DNA of 64,000 nucleotides, taken from contig OZ025282.1 of NCBI GenBank assembly GCA_964019165.1, positions 3,360,631 to 3,424,630 on the forward strand, in the 5' to 3' direction. Below the pieces are notes generated by a model. That model was not told the DNA's origin. It made no database searches and saw nothing but the letters and a program-made list of their open reading frames with translations. Shown here in pieces: positions 28,934 through 39,687 of the stretch; positions within the stretch are counted from its first letter, which is position 1, and each line of letters begins with the position of its first letter. The DNA is from Mastigias papua (Eukaryota > Cnidaria > Scyphozoa > Rhizostomeae > Mastigiidae). A program made the position numbers and the translations under genes.

Positions 28934-29203
28934 CTATTGGGTCTTTAAATCGCTCTCTGTAAACAAACAAAATTCGTTTCTGCGATTTGGACGCTTTTCA
29001 ACACATTCATTAGCAACTTTAACCAGTGGTAGCTTATCTACAAGAGGTTTTCTTGAATTCAAAATAGAAAGTGAGTTGAATCTCCGTTGTTTCATTTTTG
29101 ACCGTAGCCATGTTTTAATTCTTCTAGCCATAGAAAAAGATCTTTCAGGTGTCGCAGTCGTAGCACCACTGACCAATACAACTTTCATATTGGAAACGAT
29201 ATT
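28934..29203 (-). pseudogene. hAT transposase C-terminal dimerisation domain, split by insertion
   Basis: The minus-strand frame ending at 28934 carries the hATC signature: LVSGATTATPERSFSMARRIKTW, then a block beginning RSKMKQRRFNSLSIL. Its upstream codons are cut off at 29203 by the 15 kb insertion. They resume at 44335-44430, also on the minus strand, as SLQAISTTERSLIPNIVSN. Joining across the single GATATT copy keeps the frame, which proves the two parts were one gene. The catalytic upstream part is missing, so the gene is dead. Confidence 0.8.
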
Positions 29204-29219
29204 GGGGGCCTATTATAGG

Positions 29220-29604
29220 TTTGCGGCTTCACAGATTCGACCCTATTTTTAAGCGCGGCCTACGATTTAGGCAATGATTTTCCTACGGATTGCGGCTTCG
29301 AAGTGAGATGCGTCTTGCGTCTTTCGGTGAAAATTGGTAACGGTTTACGGCGTCTAGGATGCGGATGCGGTTTCTAGGCGAAATAACGGCCTGTGGCCAG
29401 GCTCTCCACTTTAACATAACTGCCCGCAAAGTGGGGTTGAAAAGAGCTGCAGGCCTCCTGCAAATGTGATAGGATTAATCTGAGAACTGGAGCAATGTTA
29501 GTCGACAACTGTCGACAAGCTGTGCCTGTCGACAATCTATTGTTTTTTTGTCAACACAAAAGAGAGCGGTTAAATTTGAGCAATAGCTGTAAAATGAGCC
29601 AATA
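29220..29604. other. GC-rich subterminal region of the 15.1 kb element
   Basis: Contains repeated GCGGCTT/GCGGTTT words (for example near 29225, 29290 and 29355) with counterparts near the other end at 44220-44310. Subterminal motifs like these commonly bind transposase; no ORF is visible. Confidence 0.5.
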
Positions 29605-29959
29605 ATTTAAAAATTAAACGAGACTTACCTGTAAGTTGATGTTTGATTGTAATTCTTTTCTACCATCAGCAGGAACGGAGGAATCACATGAGAAGCGAGC
29701 GCACGCGCTATTGGTCATTCTTTAAAGCGTGAGTGATCACAGGAAGATAGTAAAATAGATAAATAATTATTAAATGACTGAAATGAAAATGAATGAAAAT
29801 GAAACATTGCTCGTCATCAGCAGGACGGAGGAATACTGGGTGGGAATGGTATTAAAATTGTTTATGGGAGGGCATGTGATTCCTCCGTTCCTGCTGATGG
29901 TAGAGAAGAATTACAATCAAACATCAACTTACAGGTAAGTCTCGTTTAATTTTTAAATT
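29605..29959. mobile_element. Foldback MITE with 85-bp arms
   Basis: Left arm 29605-29690 and right arm 29875-29959 are near-perfect reverse complements. They include ACGAGACTTACCTGTAAGTT and a TTCTTTTCTACCATCAGC block. The latter is a diverged version of the 45-bp TIR that starts right beside it at 29956, so the two elements belong to related families. No coding. Confidence 0.75.
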
Positions 29960-30000
29960 CTTCTCTACAATCAGCTACGTCACTACGGAATCCCATGAGA

Positions 30001-32625
30001 CTTTAAAGCCCTGTGATCACGAACCCATTACAGGCGAAAGAAATATGTAACGCATAGTTACACAATAAAAGCAGGAGCATCGGGGAGTTCGCAGAGCTAG
30101 TAATAGCCACCAGTGTGCACCAGTTATGAACATTACTGTGCAAATCGAAGTTTACATAAATGAGGGCGAAGGCATAATATCTAATTCAACATATTTTGTT
30201 ACATATAAAAACCAAGTGTAATGACAGTTACGACTCCTTATTCTCTAGTTCACGGACTGATATAAGTATCCCAGGAGAGAAGTCAAATTAGAAAGGACAA
30301 CTGCTAAACTTACACAGTGATGTATCTTTTTCTTTCTTTCTTTTCTTTTTTTGTTTTTGAAGATATCTCTAAGACTTGGATCTCACAAACACGTGTACCA
30401 GATTATTACACATCTACACAAACAACGTATAATAAATCCAATCAATCAAATTAAGCGGAACGTTATAATTTTTTAAGTAATTTTAACACTACTAATTCAA
30501 ATCAACATGAGTAACGCTTAAAACAGCGTCTCCGACCTAGTCTCCATATGCGATAACTAGTGGGAATTTTGAGGTAATTTGGTAATTTAAGGGGCGCTAT
30601 GGTATTGTTACCTTGCGCATTTAGCATTCCACTTGAGATTCAAACATCAAGTAACATCAAGTAAATGCATCTAACGCATTGCAATACGACTGATTATCCA
30701 AATTTATTCTAAGAGATAATCGAAATAATCGACATTTAAAGTCTGAGTTTAACAAAACATATTGTGTTCTGGGAATCCCATCCGGACATTACGACTATTA
30801 TAAATCAGAAAGCACAACATATACTTCTTTCTTTAACCCTTGTTGCCAGTTGGGTGATGGTATATAACCGTAAAGCAACTATTGTCATTGTACCTCAACT
30901 ACAGGATGTATAAGTCCATTGCTAATCATGTGCAACATTACACAAAGCAAAATTGGATCTTCCACTGCAGAGGTTACAGTACCCTAACACGTATGTGGTA
31001 GAAGTGCACCAGCATATATGCCAACTGGCGTTATCAGTGTACTGACCCATTTCACAAAGATTCTTTCTCCCTGGTAGTAGAGTTTTGTGGATAATGCTAA
31101 ATAGCCTGTTATGAGGTTTTAGTTCTTTGATGTGAAGCAAGGTGCAATCATGTGTTGAGACTGGCACCTGACCGAGAAAGCTAACCAACAGCTTCGTAGG
31201 ACAGAGAGATTTAATTGAAGATCTGGTGAGATATACAGTAGTTGCCATAGGTCTCGATTAGTTGTGTAAAACTATATGAGAAATAGAAAGGGTGTTTCAT
31301 TACTTAATAGTCCTAATAGGCTAAACTTAAATAAGAACCAAACCAGAATTCTGGCAATATTCTTAAATGCTAAAATAGGGACAATGACAAAAGGAATAGC
31401 CAATCTGGCTGCTCCCTCTATCAAACTGAGTCTAAGACTCAAGAAAAGTAAAATTTATATATACAGTATATGGCTGAAATTTTTTCCCAGAAAGGGAACA
31501 TGCGCTGGACATCATCCATTCTGCGGAAGATTTATCTTACAAGAAGGTTCACATTCAGCGTAGATGCTAATTTTCTATGGAAACCGGCCAATTGATGGAA
31601 ATATCAGCCATTTCTATGCCACTTATAAATTGACAGATAATACATGCATATGGCTGGTAGTAGAAATAGTATTTGTCATTGCTCATAGTTGTAGGAACAT
31701 AGGCTTGGTAAGCGGTTAAATGCTTAGTCTCAAATGACTTCTTTCCGCATTCCCTGCTAATTGCCAGGTTCTTTCACACTCAAAAAACCAAATGAGCATC
31801 TGATTAAGTGTGATCAAAAAACAGCTTCCCATGCTCTCAGGGAGGCATTTCATGTAGCAATAGCTAATGAAGTAATCCAGCCTGCCTAAAATAGGCTGTA
31901 GGCGGCAAAGGGTCTAATCAGCAAATGAAAATCAATACGACTTTGGCCTCTGATACTAACACTTATGATGCTCCACACATATGTCTACAATGATTACTAT
32001 TATTATCGACTACAATATATTGCTGTTGAAAAGTGGCATTTTCTCTAATTTTAAGTAACTTGTTTAATAATAATTGCGTAAAAGCAATAGCAGTAGCAGC
32101 GTAAAAGCAATAGCAGTAGCAGCGGCAAAATTGAATAGAATTGAGCATTCTTGAGCATAGTAAAAGGAGAATTGCCACTTTAGTTGACCATAGCGACAAC
32201 TTTGTAATAAATTCAAATGAACTCATTTTTAGTAAAAATAAATTTTTTATGGTATCTGTCGATAATGCAAAAGCTCAAAACTACCGAGAAAGAGGGGTGG
32301 CTTCTATCCAATAGGCTATGTAAGTCATCTGAAAGGAGACTTCTGTTCCTCCAGTTATTACTTAGTATTAGCATGGCGTCATGGCTATCTCTCAGTAGAG
32401 TGCTCAATTATTTCCTCAGAATGACACAATGAACCTAACAAATACAGTAGTCAAGTGATTGCATAGCAGATTGACAAGTAGAATGCCATAATACGAATAT
32501 GTAAGGTCAATAACACCATGACGTCCTGTAGTAATACATCTATACTGTCTTCAGTATGATATTTGTATCTATTTATACACATATCGAATAATGGTAGCAT
32601 AGAACTTGATCTTGGCCCTTGCGAC
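30001..32625. other. No recognisable gene inside the TIR segment
   Basis: Several ORFs of 64-128 codons on both strands, none with a motif. A small duplication of an AAAGCAATAGCAGTAGCAGC unit occurs at about 32077-32125. Confidence 0.4.
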
Positions 32626-32630
32626 ATAAG

Positions 32631-32807
32631 TATTAAAATAATGGACTTATAATGGACTTGCGAAAAACAGGAAGAACCTGTCAACGCTATAGACTCTTAT
32701 TGTTTAATTACGTAACATTATGTTAAGTTCCGCTTTCATGGATTTCAATAGTTACATCGTTTTATTCGTTGCGACATGTGTGTCCATGCTTTTCAATAAT
32801 CTTAACA
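32631..32807 (+). repeat. 5' LTR of copia element
   Basis: 177 bp, starting TATTAAAATAATGGAC and ending CTTAACA. It matches the 3' LTR except at three transitions. Confidence 0.92.
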
Positions 32808-32821
32808 GGTTATGGGCCCAG
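32808..32821 (+). promoter_or_regulatory. Primer-binding site, complementary to initiator tRNA anticodon arm
   Basis: GGTTATGGGCCCAG directly abuts the LTR. It is complementary to the anticodon stem-loop of animal initiator tRNA-Met (CTGGGCCCATAACC), not to its 3' end. Drosophila copia primes in the same way from a cleaved half-tRNA; use of that mechanism here is inferred from the match. Confidence 0.85.
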
Positions 32822-32889
32822 AATAGGCTAATATTTAGGAATAAAACGAAATAATAAATTGTTGAAGTTAGTTTCTGGGAAACTGAAGG

Positions 32890-35800
32890 ATGGCTTCGAC
32901 AATTGATGATTCTGCATCACTGCGAATTGAGAAATTCAAAGGGGTGAATTTCCACCTTTGGAAATTCAAAATGCAGATGGTATTGGAAGAAAAGAATCTA
33001 TGGGATATCGTATCTGGAGAGGAAGTTGAGCCTGAAGAGGAAGGTAATTCAAACGAAATGCAGATACAGAGATTCAGAAAACGCGAGAGAAAGGCCTTCG
33101 CTACGATTTGTTTATCTTTGGGGATGAGCAACTGTCACTAGTCCGCTCAGCAAAAAACAGCAAAGGAAGTATGGGAAAAATTGGAAAACCATTACCAGGT
33201 AAAATCATTAGCAAATAAATTATTTTTGAAAAAAAAATCTTTTTCATCATCAATGTCCCCAACTGATAATATGATGGAGCATATGAATAAACTGAGATCG
33301 CTTGCAGAGCAACTAGAATCTGTCGGTGCTCCTGTATCTGAGGACGACCAAGTAGCAACATTACTGTGTAGTCTTCCCGAGTCCTACAGTAATTTAATTG
33401 TGGCATTAGAATCAAGAATTGAAGATTTAAACATGGAATTCGTAACAGCCAGGCTACTACACGAAGAAAGCAAAAGAAATGAATCATTAGCTACGGAGAG
33501 TCTTGAAAAGGCGATGTTTTCGGTTAGAAGGAAAGCAGTGTCACGAGATCAGAGGGTTACGTCACCAGTGCCAAAAGTCAAAGGAAAATGCTATAATTGT
33601 GGTATAGTAGGCCATTTTGCCAGAGATTTTAGAAAACCAACGAAAGGGAAATCTTTTCAAAGAAAAAATGAGCATGCAAATACAAGCTATACTACAGAAA
33701 ATGAAGAAAATCAGCACATTTTGTTTTTAACAACATCCGGGATTTCTGGAGAAAAGCCTTTTGTGTCCACGTGGTACATAGATTCCGGTGCATCACAACA
33801 CATGACTGTTAGCATGGAAATGATGGAAAATTATGTTAAATTTTCAACACCTGAAATTGTTCGTTTGGGAGATAACAGAGAGGTTAAAGCTTATGGTAAA
33901 GGCACTATTATGCTTAAAGTCAACGCCCAAGGAAAATGGAACAATGCAACCTTAACCGATGTGCTATACATACCAAGTTTGGCTAAAAATCTATTTTCAG
34001 TGAGTGCTGCTACAAGAAAAGGATTGACAATTTCATTTGACAACAATACTTGCAAAATTGCGGATAATTCTGGAACAATTTTGGGGAGTGGTAAAATGCA
34101 AGGAAAGTTATATGTTCTTGATGCTGTGGAGATTCAGAGAAATATTCATGATGTGAAAAGTGCTGTTGCAAACAATTCAGAGGAATTATGGCACCAAAGA
34201 TTTGGTCATTTAGGAAAGAACAATTTACGACTGTTGCAAGAAAGAAATCTTGTTAAGGGAATGAACTTTGTACCTGTTGAAGAACAAGAGACATGTGACA
34301 GCTGTGTAAAAGGCAAACAAACAAAAGCTCCATTTTCTAAGGAAAATGCTACTCGAGCAACAAAAACCTTGGAAATTGTTCACAGCGATGTCTGCGGCCA
34401 AATGAGAACCAAAAGTCTTGGTGGAAGCAACTATTTTGTAACATTCATCGATGATAAATCTCGGTATACAGCAATTTATTTCATGGAAAGAAAAGATCAA
34501 GTGTTTGATAAGTTCTTGGAGTATGAAGCAATGGTTGAGAATCTTACTGGTGAGAGGATCAAATGTCTACGCACTGACAACGGTGGTGAATATTTGTCTA
34601 AAGCATTTAATGATCATTTGAAGAAGAAAGGCATCAAACGACAGCTGACCTTGCCAGGAACACCACAACAGAATGGAGTTGCTGAACGTGCAAATCATAC
34701 AATTCAAGAAACAGCAAGATCCATGCTATGTGCTGCAAAATTGCCTGACAGTTTCTGGGCTGAAGCAGTTTTGACTGCAGTCATTCTGAAGAATAGGAGC
34801 CCTACAATAGCTGTAAAAGATGCAACACCTTATGAGGAATTCACTGGAGACATACCAGATGTAAGCAATCTGAGAGTTTTTGGGTGTACTGTATACATGC
34901 ACATACCAAAAGAAAGGAGACACAAGTGGGATTATGAATCAACAAAATGCATATTTATTGGATATAGCATTTGTCGCAAGGCATACAGACTATGGAATCC
35001 AGATACAAAGACAGTACATGAATCGAGAGATGTGATATTTATGGAAAAAGACTTTGATAATCGTACTGTTGCTGAAAGATCAGTACAAGAATCTAACTGC
35101 AAAGCAAGACCAGTTTGTGAAGAAGACATGTCTGATGAAGAAGCATCCATTGATAAAAATCAAGATGTACAGTTAGAGCGAAATGAAGAAGAAGTAATTG
35201 AAGAAGATCAGCCTCCACTTCGACGTTCATGCAGAGTAACGAAAGCACCAGATAAGCTCGGAATGATAAGTGGAAATTGGTGGGAATGCGAGGACGCTTT
35301 GTATACATACTCAAGTGAAATTCTTGAAGAGCCTAAAACATTCAAGGAAGCATTAGAATCGACTTCAAGCCTTGAGTGGCAGCAAGCAATGAACAATGAA
35401 ATTGAATCTCATAAGAAAAACGAAACTTGGACTCTTGAGGAGCTCCCTACAGGACGAAAAGCAATTGATTGTCGTTGGGTGTACAAGATAAAGCACAATG
35501 CAGATGGCTCAGTAGAAAGATATAAAGCGCGCCTTGTAGCAAAAGGGTACTCCCAACAAGAGGGTATTGACTACGAAGAGACATTCTCACCTGTGGCACG
35601 CTACACCACTATTAGATCAATTATTGCTATAGCAAACTAGTTGGACTTAGAACTCCATCAAATGGATGTAGTAACTGCCTTTTTGAATGGAACCTTAAAG
35701 GAAGAAATATTCATGAAACAGCCAGAGGGGTATGCAAAAAAGAACAAAGAAAATCTCGTTTGTAAATTGCAAAAAAGCATTTACGGCTTAAAACAAGCAT

Positions 35801-36879
35801 CCAGGTGCTGGTATAATACCATGCATAATTTCTTGAAAGAACTCAATTACAAACAATGCAGTTCTGATACATGTTTGTACACAAAGCAAGTGGGAGCAAA
35901 CTTTGTGATAATAGCTTTATTCGTAGATGACCTGCTGATCGCTTCAAACAACATGCAACTGTTGCAGAATGAAAAGCGATTATTAAGTGGTAAATTTGAA
36001 ATGAAGGATCTTGGAGAAGCTCACTATATCCTGGGAATCCAAATAAAACGCGACAGGAGCAAGAAGCTTACAATGCTGCATCAATCAAAGTATCTCATGC
36101 AATTACTTGAGAAATTTGGAATGAAAGACTGTAGACCAGTCATGACTCCACAAGATCAAAACGTTAAACTTCTGCCAAATGAAGGAGAAGCACATGATAA
36201 AGCTAAGTATGAAGCGCTTATTGGTAGCATACCGTATGCTGTAACAGGAACCAGACCTGATCTTGCACAAGCGCTAGGGTCATTGAGTCAATTTTGCTCA
36301 AATCCTGGAACAGAACATTGGGTAGCTGCAAAGAGAATTTTGAGATATATAAAAGGATCTCTAAATTATGGTATAGTCTATGATGGATCGAAAGAAAAAG
36401 ATGTCAAACTTATGGGCTATACTGATGCAGATTGGGGAGCCAACCCAAATGGCAGAAAATCACAGTCCGGTTATGCATTCTTCTTATGTGGCGGCATCGT
36501 GAGTTGGACGAGTAAAAAGCAGACAACTGTAGCTCTTTCGTCCACAGAAGCGGAGTACATAGCAGCTAGTCTTTCCACACAAGAAGCACTTTGGTTACGA
36601 GCCTTACTTCGTGATTTGAATTTTGAACAAACAGAGGCCACTGTGATTAACGAGGACAATCAAGGGACAATTGCGTTATCTAAGAATCCGAAGTACCACT
36701 CGAGAACCAAGCATATTGATATACGCCATCACTTTCTACGTGATAAAGTTGAAAAGTCGGAGATTGTGCTCAGCTATTGTCCTACTGAGGAAATGGTTGC
36801 AGACGTTATGACTAAGCCGTTAGCAAAGATACGTTTTCAGAAACTAAGAGAACTTATGGGACTCTTCAATGACATTTGA
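32890..36879 (+). pseudogene. Copia gag-pol polyprotein, lightly damaged
   Basis: Gag starts at 32890. A one-base loss at about 33117 and a one-base gain in an A run at about 33155 nearly cancel, leaving a stop at 33139-33141 between them. The frame then runs from 33181 to an in-frame TAG at 35638 and on to 36879. Domains in order: zinc knuckle [14 protein letters not shown], whose last Cys is Phe; protease DSGA; integrase HHCC region, ending in [14 protein letters not shown]; integrase core D...D-35-E ([22 protein letters not shown]); reverse transcriptase with MDVVTAFLNG, YGLKQASRCWY and FVDD; and RNase H with TDADWG, SSTEAEY and TKHIDIRHHF. The gene order PR-IN-RT-RH identifies Ty1/copia. 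The lesions make this copy non-autonomous. Confidence 0.93.
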
Positions 36880-36941
36880 AGACATTCTATTAATATTTTT
36901 CTTATTACAATATCAAAGTTTTGTTCTTCGTTATGCTTTTC

Positions 36942-36950
36942 GAGTGGGAG
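36942..36950 (+). promoter_or_regulatory. Polypurine tract of copia element
   Basis: GAGTGGGAG immediately before the 3' LTR, the expected plus-strand primer position. Confidence 0.8.
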
Positions 36951-37127
36951 TATTAAAATAATGGACTTATAATGGACTTGCGAAAAACAGGAAGAACCTG
37001 TCAACGCTATAGACTCTTATTGTTTAATTACGTAACATTATGTTAAGTTCCGCTTTTATGGATTTCAATAGTTACATCGTTTTATTCGCTGCGACATGTG
37101 TGTTCATGCTTTTCAATAATCTTAACA
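36951..37127 (+). repeat. 3' LTR of copia element
   Basis: 177 bp, followed directly by the ATAAG target duplication. Confidence 0.92.
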
Positions 37128-37132
37128 ATAAG

Positions 37133-37969
37133 ATGGTATCTTCTCATCATTCGCTGGCTCTTATTGCAACATGGCAGATGTAAATAACCTTGGCAGCAAT
37201 AAAGCCACACTGGCATGCACATAATAGTTTATAATTTGGGTGAATATCATTGAATTTGCTATCGGGAATTCTGCACACTTTCTACATTATTCCGCATAGT
37301 TTCCTCTATGGTGCTGGGAGCTAGGATTTCGGAGTAGTGACTGTCGATGACTAGTCGTTATAAATCACAGTGTGAGAGAATTGTTGCTACCCTACTAGAG
37401 AGTATGCAAGCCAAACATTACCCACTGTGCACTATAGTAGACGGATGTTCTGCATGGAGGACTGACAAGTTCCTGAGATGTCGCTAAGCCGGAAGTATGA
37501 AGCTACATTATGAAGTCATATGAAGTGATTGAACCAAGACACGCAATCGACTAAATAACTTGCTTCTCTCACAGTAAAACAGCTGCTATCATGTACCCCC
37601 GTCCTGTTAAGCTGTCATCCCGTTTTTGAATGTGAAATGCGATCAGTGTGTCACAAAGAGAGGGGAGAGACATTACTTAATACTTGCAGCTAGCCCGTCT
37701 GTTTAATGTTACAGTAATGCTGTATCAATCTAAGATACTTAGAGTTACGTAAACTAACAAACAATATACAACACATGGGCCCTTTTCCCGAGTCATGTAA
37801 TTTCTACCTACATACAAATGACTAAAATCGTTCTGCTTAGTATCATCCATCTCATCATGCATCACTTTTAAATTTTCAGCTTCTCCGGGAGAGGTCTGCC
37901 ATATATTCATTAGAACACGATTTCAGTCTGTGGGCTAGGACGAAAACTACATACCCTGCAAAGGTAATC
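37133..37969. other. No recognisable gene
   Basis: Continuation of the TIR segment after the copia element; only short motif-less ORFs. Confidence 0.4.
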
Positions 37970-38870
37970 ATGCCCGGTGGGCAAAAGGCCATTCTGGCCT
38001 GTTGTCATCTCATCATGCCTGGTAGGCAAACTTTATAAGTTCTCTGATAGAGCTGACATAAGCAATAAACCTAGCTAGATAAAATGTCTAGTTCTTTGAA
38101 TGAAAATGTCACTTGCAGATTACTCGCAAATGTGCATGTCCGGTGGACGAGAGATCATTCTGACATGTGGTTACTTTCAATACGCCTGTTAGGCACATGT
38201 GTAGGCTCTCTGGTAGATCTGGTATAAGCAATAAATCTACCTCGTAGGCAGTGCTCGTAGGCAAACTGCTAAGTTCCCTGGCAGAGCTCGTATAAACAAC
38301 AAACCTAGATTGAAAATATGTCTAGTTCTTTGGAGGAAAAGGTCAATGGCAGACTACTCGCAAATGTGCATGGTCGGTGGACGAGAGGTCATTCTGCCAC
38401 GTGGCTACTTTCAGTGCCAGTTAGGAAAACTTTTAGGTTCGCTGGTAGAGCTGGTATACCAATAGATCTATCTAATAGGCAAACTGCTGAATTCCCTGGT
38501 AAAGCTCGTATAAGGTATAAACTTAGCTCGATAAAATCTTTAGTTCGTTGTATGAAAATGTCAATGGTAGATTACCCACAGATGTGCATGTCCGGTGGAC
38601 GAGAGATCATTCTGCCATGTGGCTACGGTCACTGTGCCCATAAGGTAAACTTTCAGGGTCTCTGGTAGAATTAATATAAGCAATAAATCTACCTCACTGG
38701 CAAAACTGCTAAGGTCCCTGGTAGAGCTGGTGTAAGTAATGAACCTAGCTTAATACACAACGGTTAGTTCGTGGGATGCAAATGCCAATTGCAGATTACT
38801 AGCAAATGTGCATGTCCGCTGGACGTTTCTCATTATGCCCGTTGGGCAAACTTTTGTTCTCCGGTGGAGC
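37970..38870. repeat. Tandem array, about 220-235-bp period, four copies
   Basis: The anchor GCATGTCCGGTGGACGAGAG recurs at about 38133, 38368, 38586 and 38810 (last copy diverged). Each is followed by ATCATTCTGxCATGTGG, then CTCTGGTAGAxCTGGTATAAGCAA. The ORF at 38318-38668 follows the period and is unlikely to be a gene. Confidence 0.85.
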
Positions 38871-39290
38871 AGTGTTTCAACAACTGGTTCAATTCTATGG
38901 ATGAAAATAACATTCATTCGTTAGCAATAGTGGCAATAGGTCAATATTGCCTGTATCCAGAGTTTTTGTAAACCATTCCTCGCCTAGAAACTCAGGAATA
39001 AATCGATTAGGCTCAATGTTTGTGGAAATCTGTAAACAAAGCAACAAGCCCTCTAGCGTAAAGGCACAATCGATAGCAAACTATACAATTTGATCAATCA
39101 AGTGGTTTTATATAACTATAACAAAGAATACGGATCATTATCAATAAATAAATTACAGTACTTACGAATCTTGTCAGACGCATATCACACGCTGCCGAAC
39201 GCCAGTAGTGGTTGTTCGCAATGACCAGTAGCGCGTGCGCTCGCTTCTCATGGGATTCCGTAGTGACGTAGCTGATTGTAGAGAAGAATT

Positions 39291-39687
39291 AGTGTGACAG
39301 ATTTGGGGATTAGGTCACGTGAGATATCCTGAGAGGTGCAAGTCACTTGTATCCATAGATCAGTGCCATCTGACCAGTGCATTTATCATTGAGCTACGTT
39401 GACGAAACGTTGAGCGTAATATCTTTTGTTGCGCTCTTTTACAACGCTGGTAAAGGTGGCAAAGATTTTTCGAGAAAAGAAAAATTTAGAGTTGAATGCT
39501 CAAAAGATGAAGATGGTGGCGAAATTAAGCTGAAAGATGTGATAGAACTGATATTGTGAGTGATTTCCTTTACATTTTCTTGACTGGTGCAGCCAGGCCA
39601 CCTATCGGCCCCTATCATCTTGGGTTCTTGTTTTTTTCTTTGATGTATCAAAAAATATTCCCTTGAGCTTATAAGTTATATTTTATT
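39291..39687 (+). other. Unassigned sequence, possible exon remnant
   Basis: A frame at about 39450-39557, rich in Lys, Glu and Asp, is followed by a GTGAGT donor-like site. It belongs to the outer 15.1 kb element. It could be a transposase exon remnant but has no recognisable motif. Confidence 0.2.

Larger units (their letters stand above)
32626..37132 (+). mobile_element. Ty1/copia LTR retrotransposon, complete, young
   Basis: Two 177-bp LTRs (32631-32807 and 36951-37127) differ at only three positions, all C/T transitions. Direct target duplications ATAAG lie at 32626-32630 and 37128-37132. A primer-binding site follows the first LTR and a purine tract precedes the second. The interior is one gag-pol reading frame with a few point lesions. 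The LTRs start TATTAA and end TTAACA, so the usual 5' TG is TA in both copies. Confidence 0.95.
29956..39290. mobile_element. Segment with perfect 45-bp terminal inverted repeats
   Basis: 29956-30000 and 39246-39290 are identical reverse complements over 45 bases (start AATTCTTCTCTACAATCAGC). The enclosed 9.3 kb includes a complete copia element (32631-37127) and a 225-bp tandem array. The remaining 4.8 kb has no recognised transposase. Either this is one large non-autonomous element that later received the copia, or two single MITE ends happen to face each other; identical termini favour the first. Confidence 0.6.

Noticed and set aside
38318..38668. 116-codon ORF
   Set aside because: It spans the 225-bp tandem array and has no family signature.
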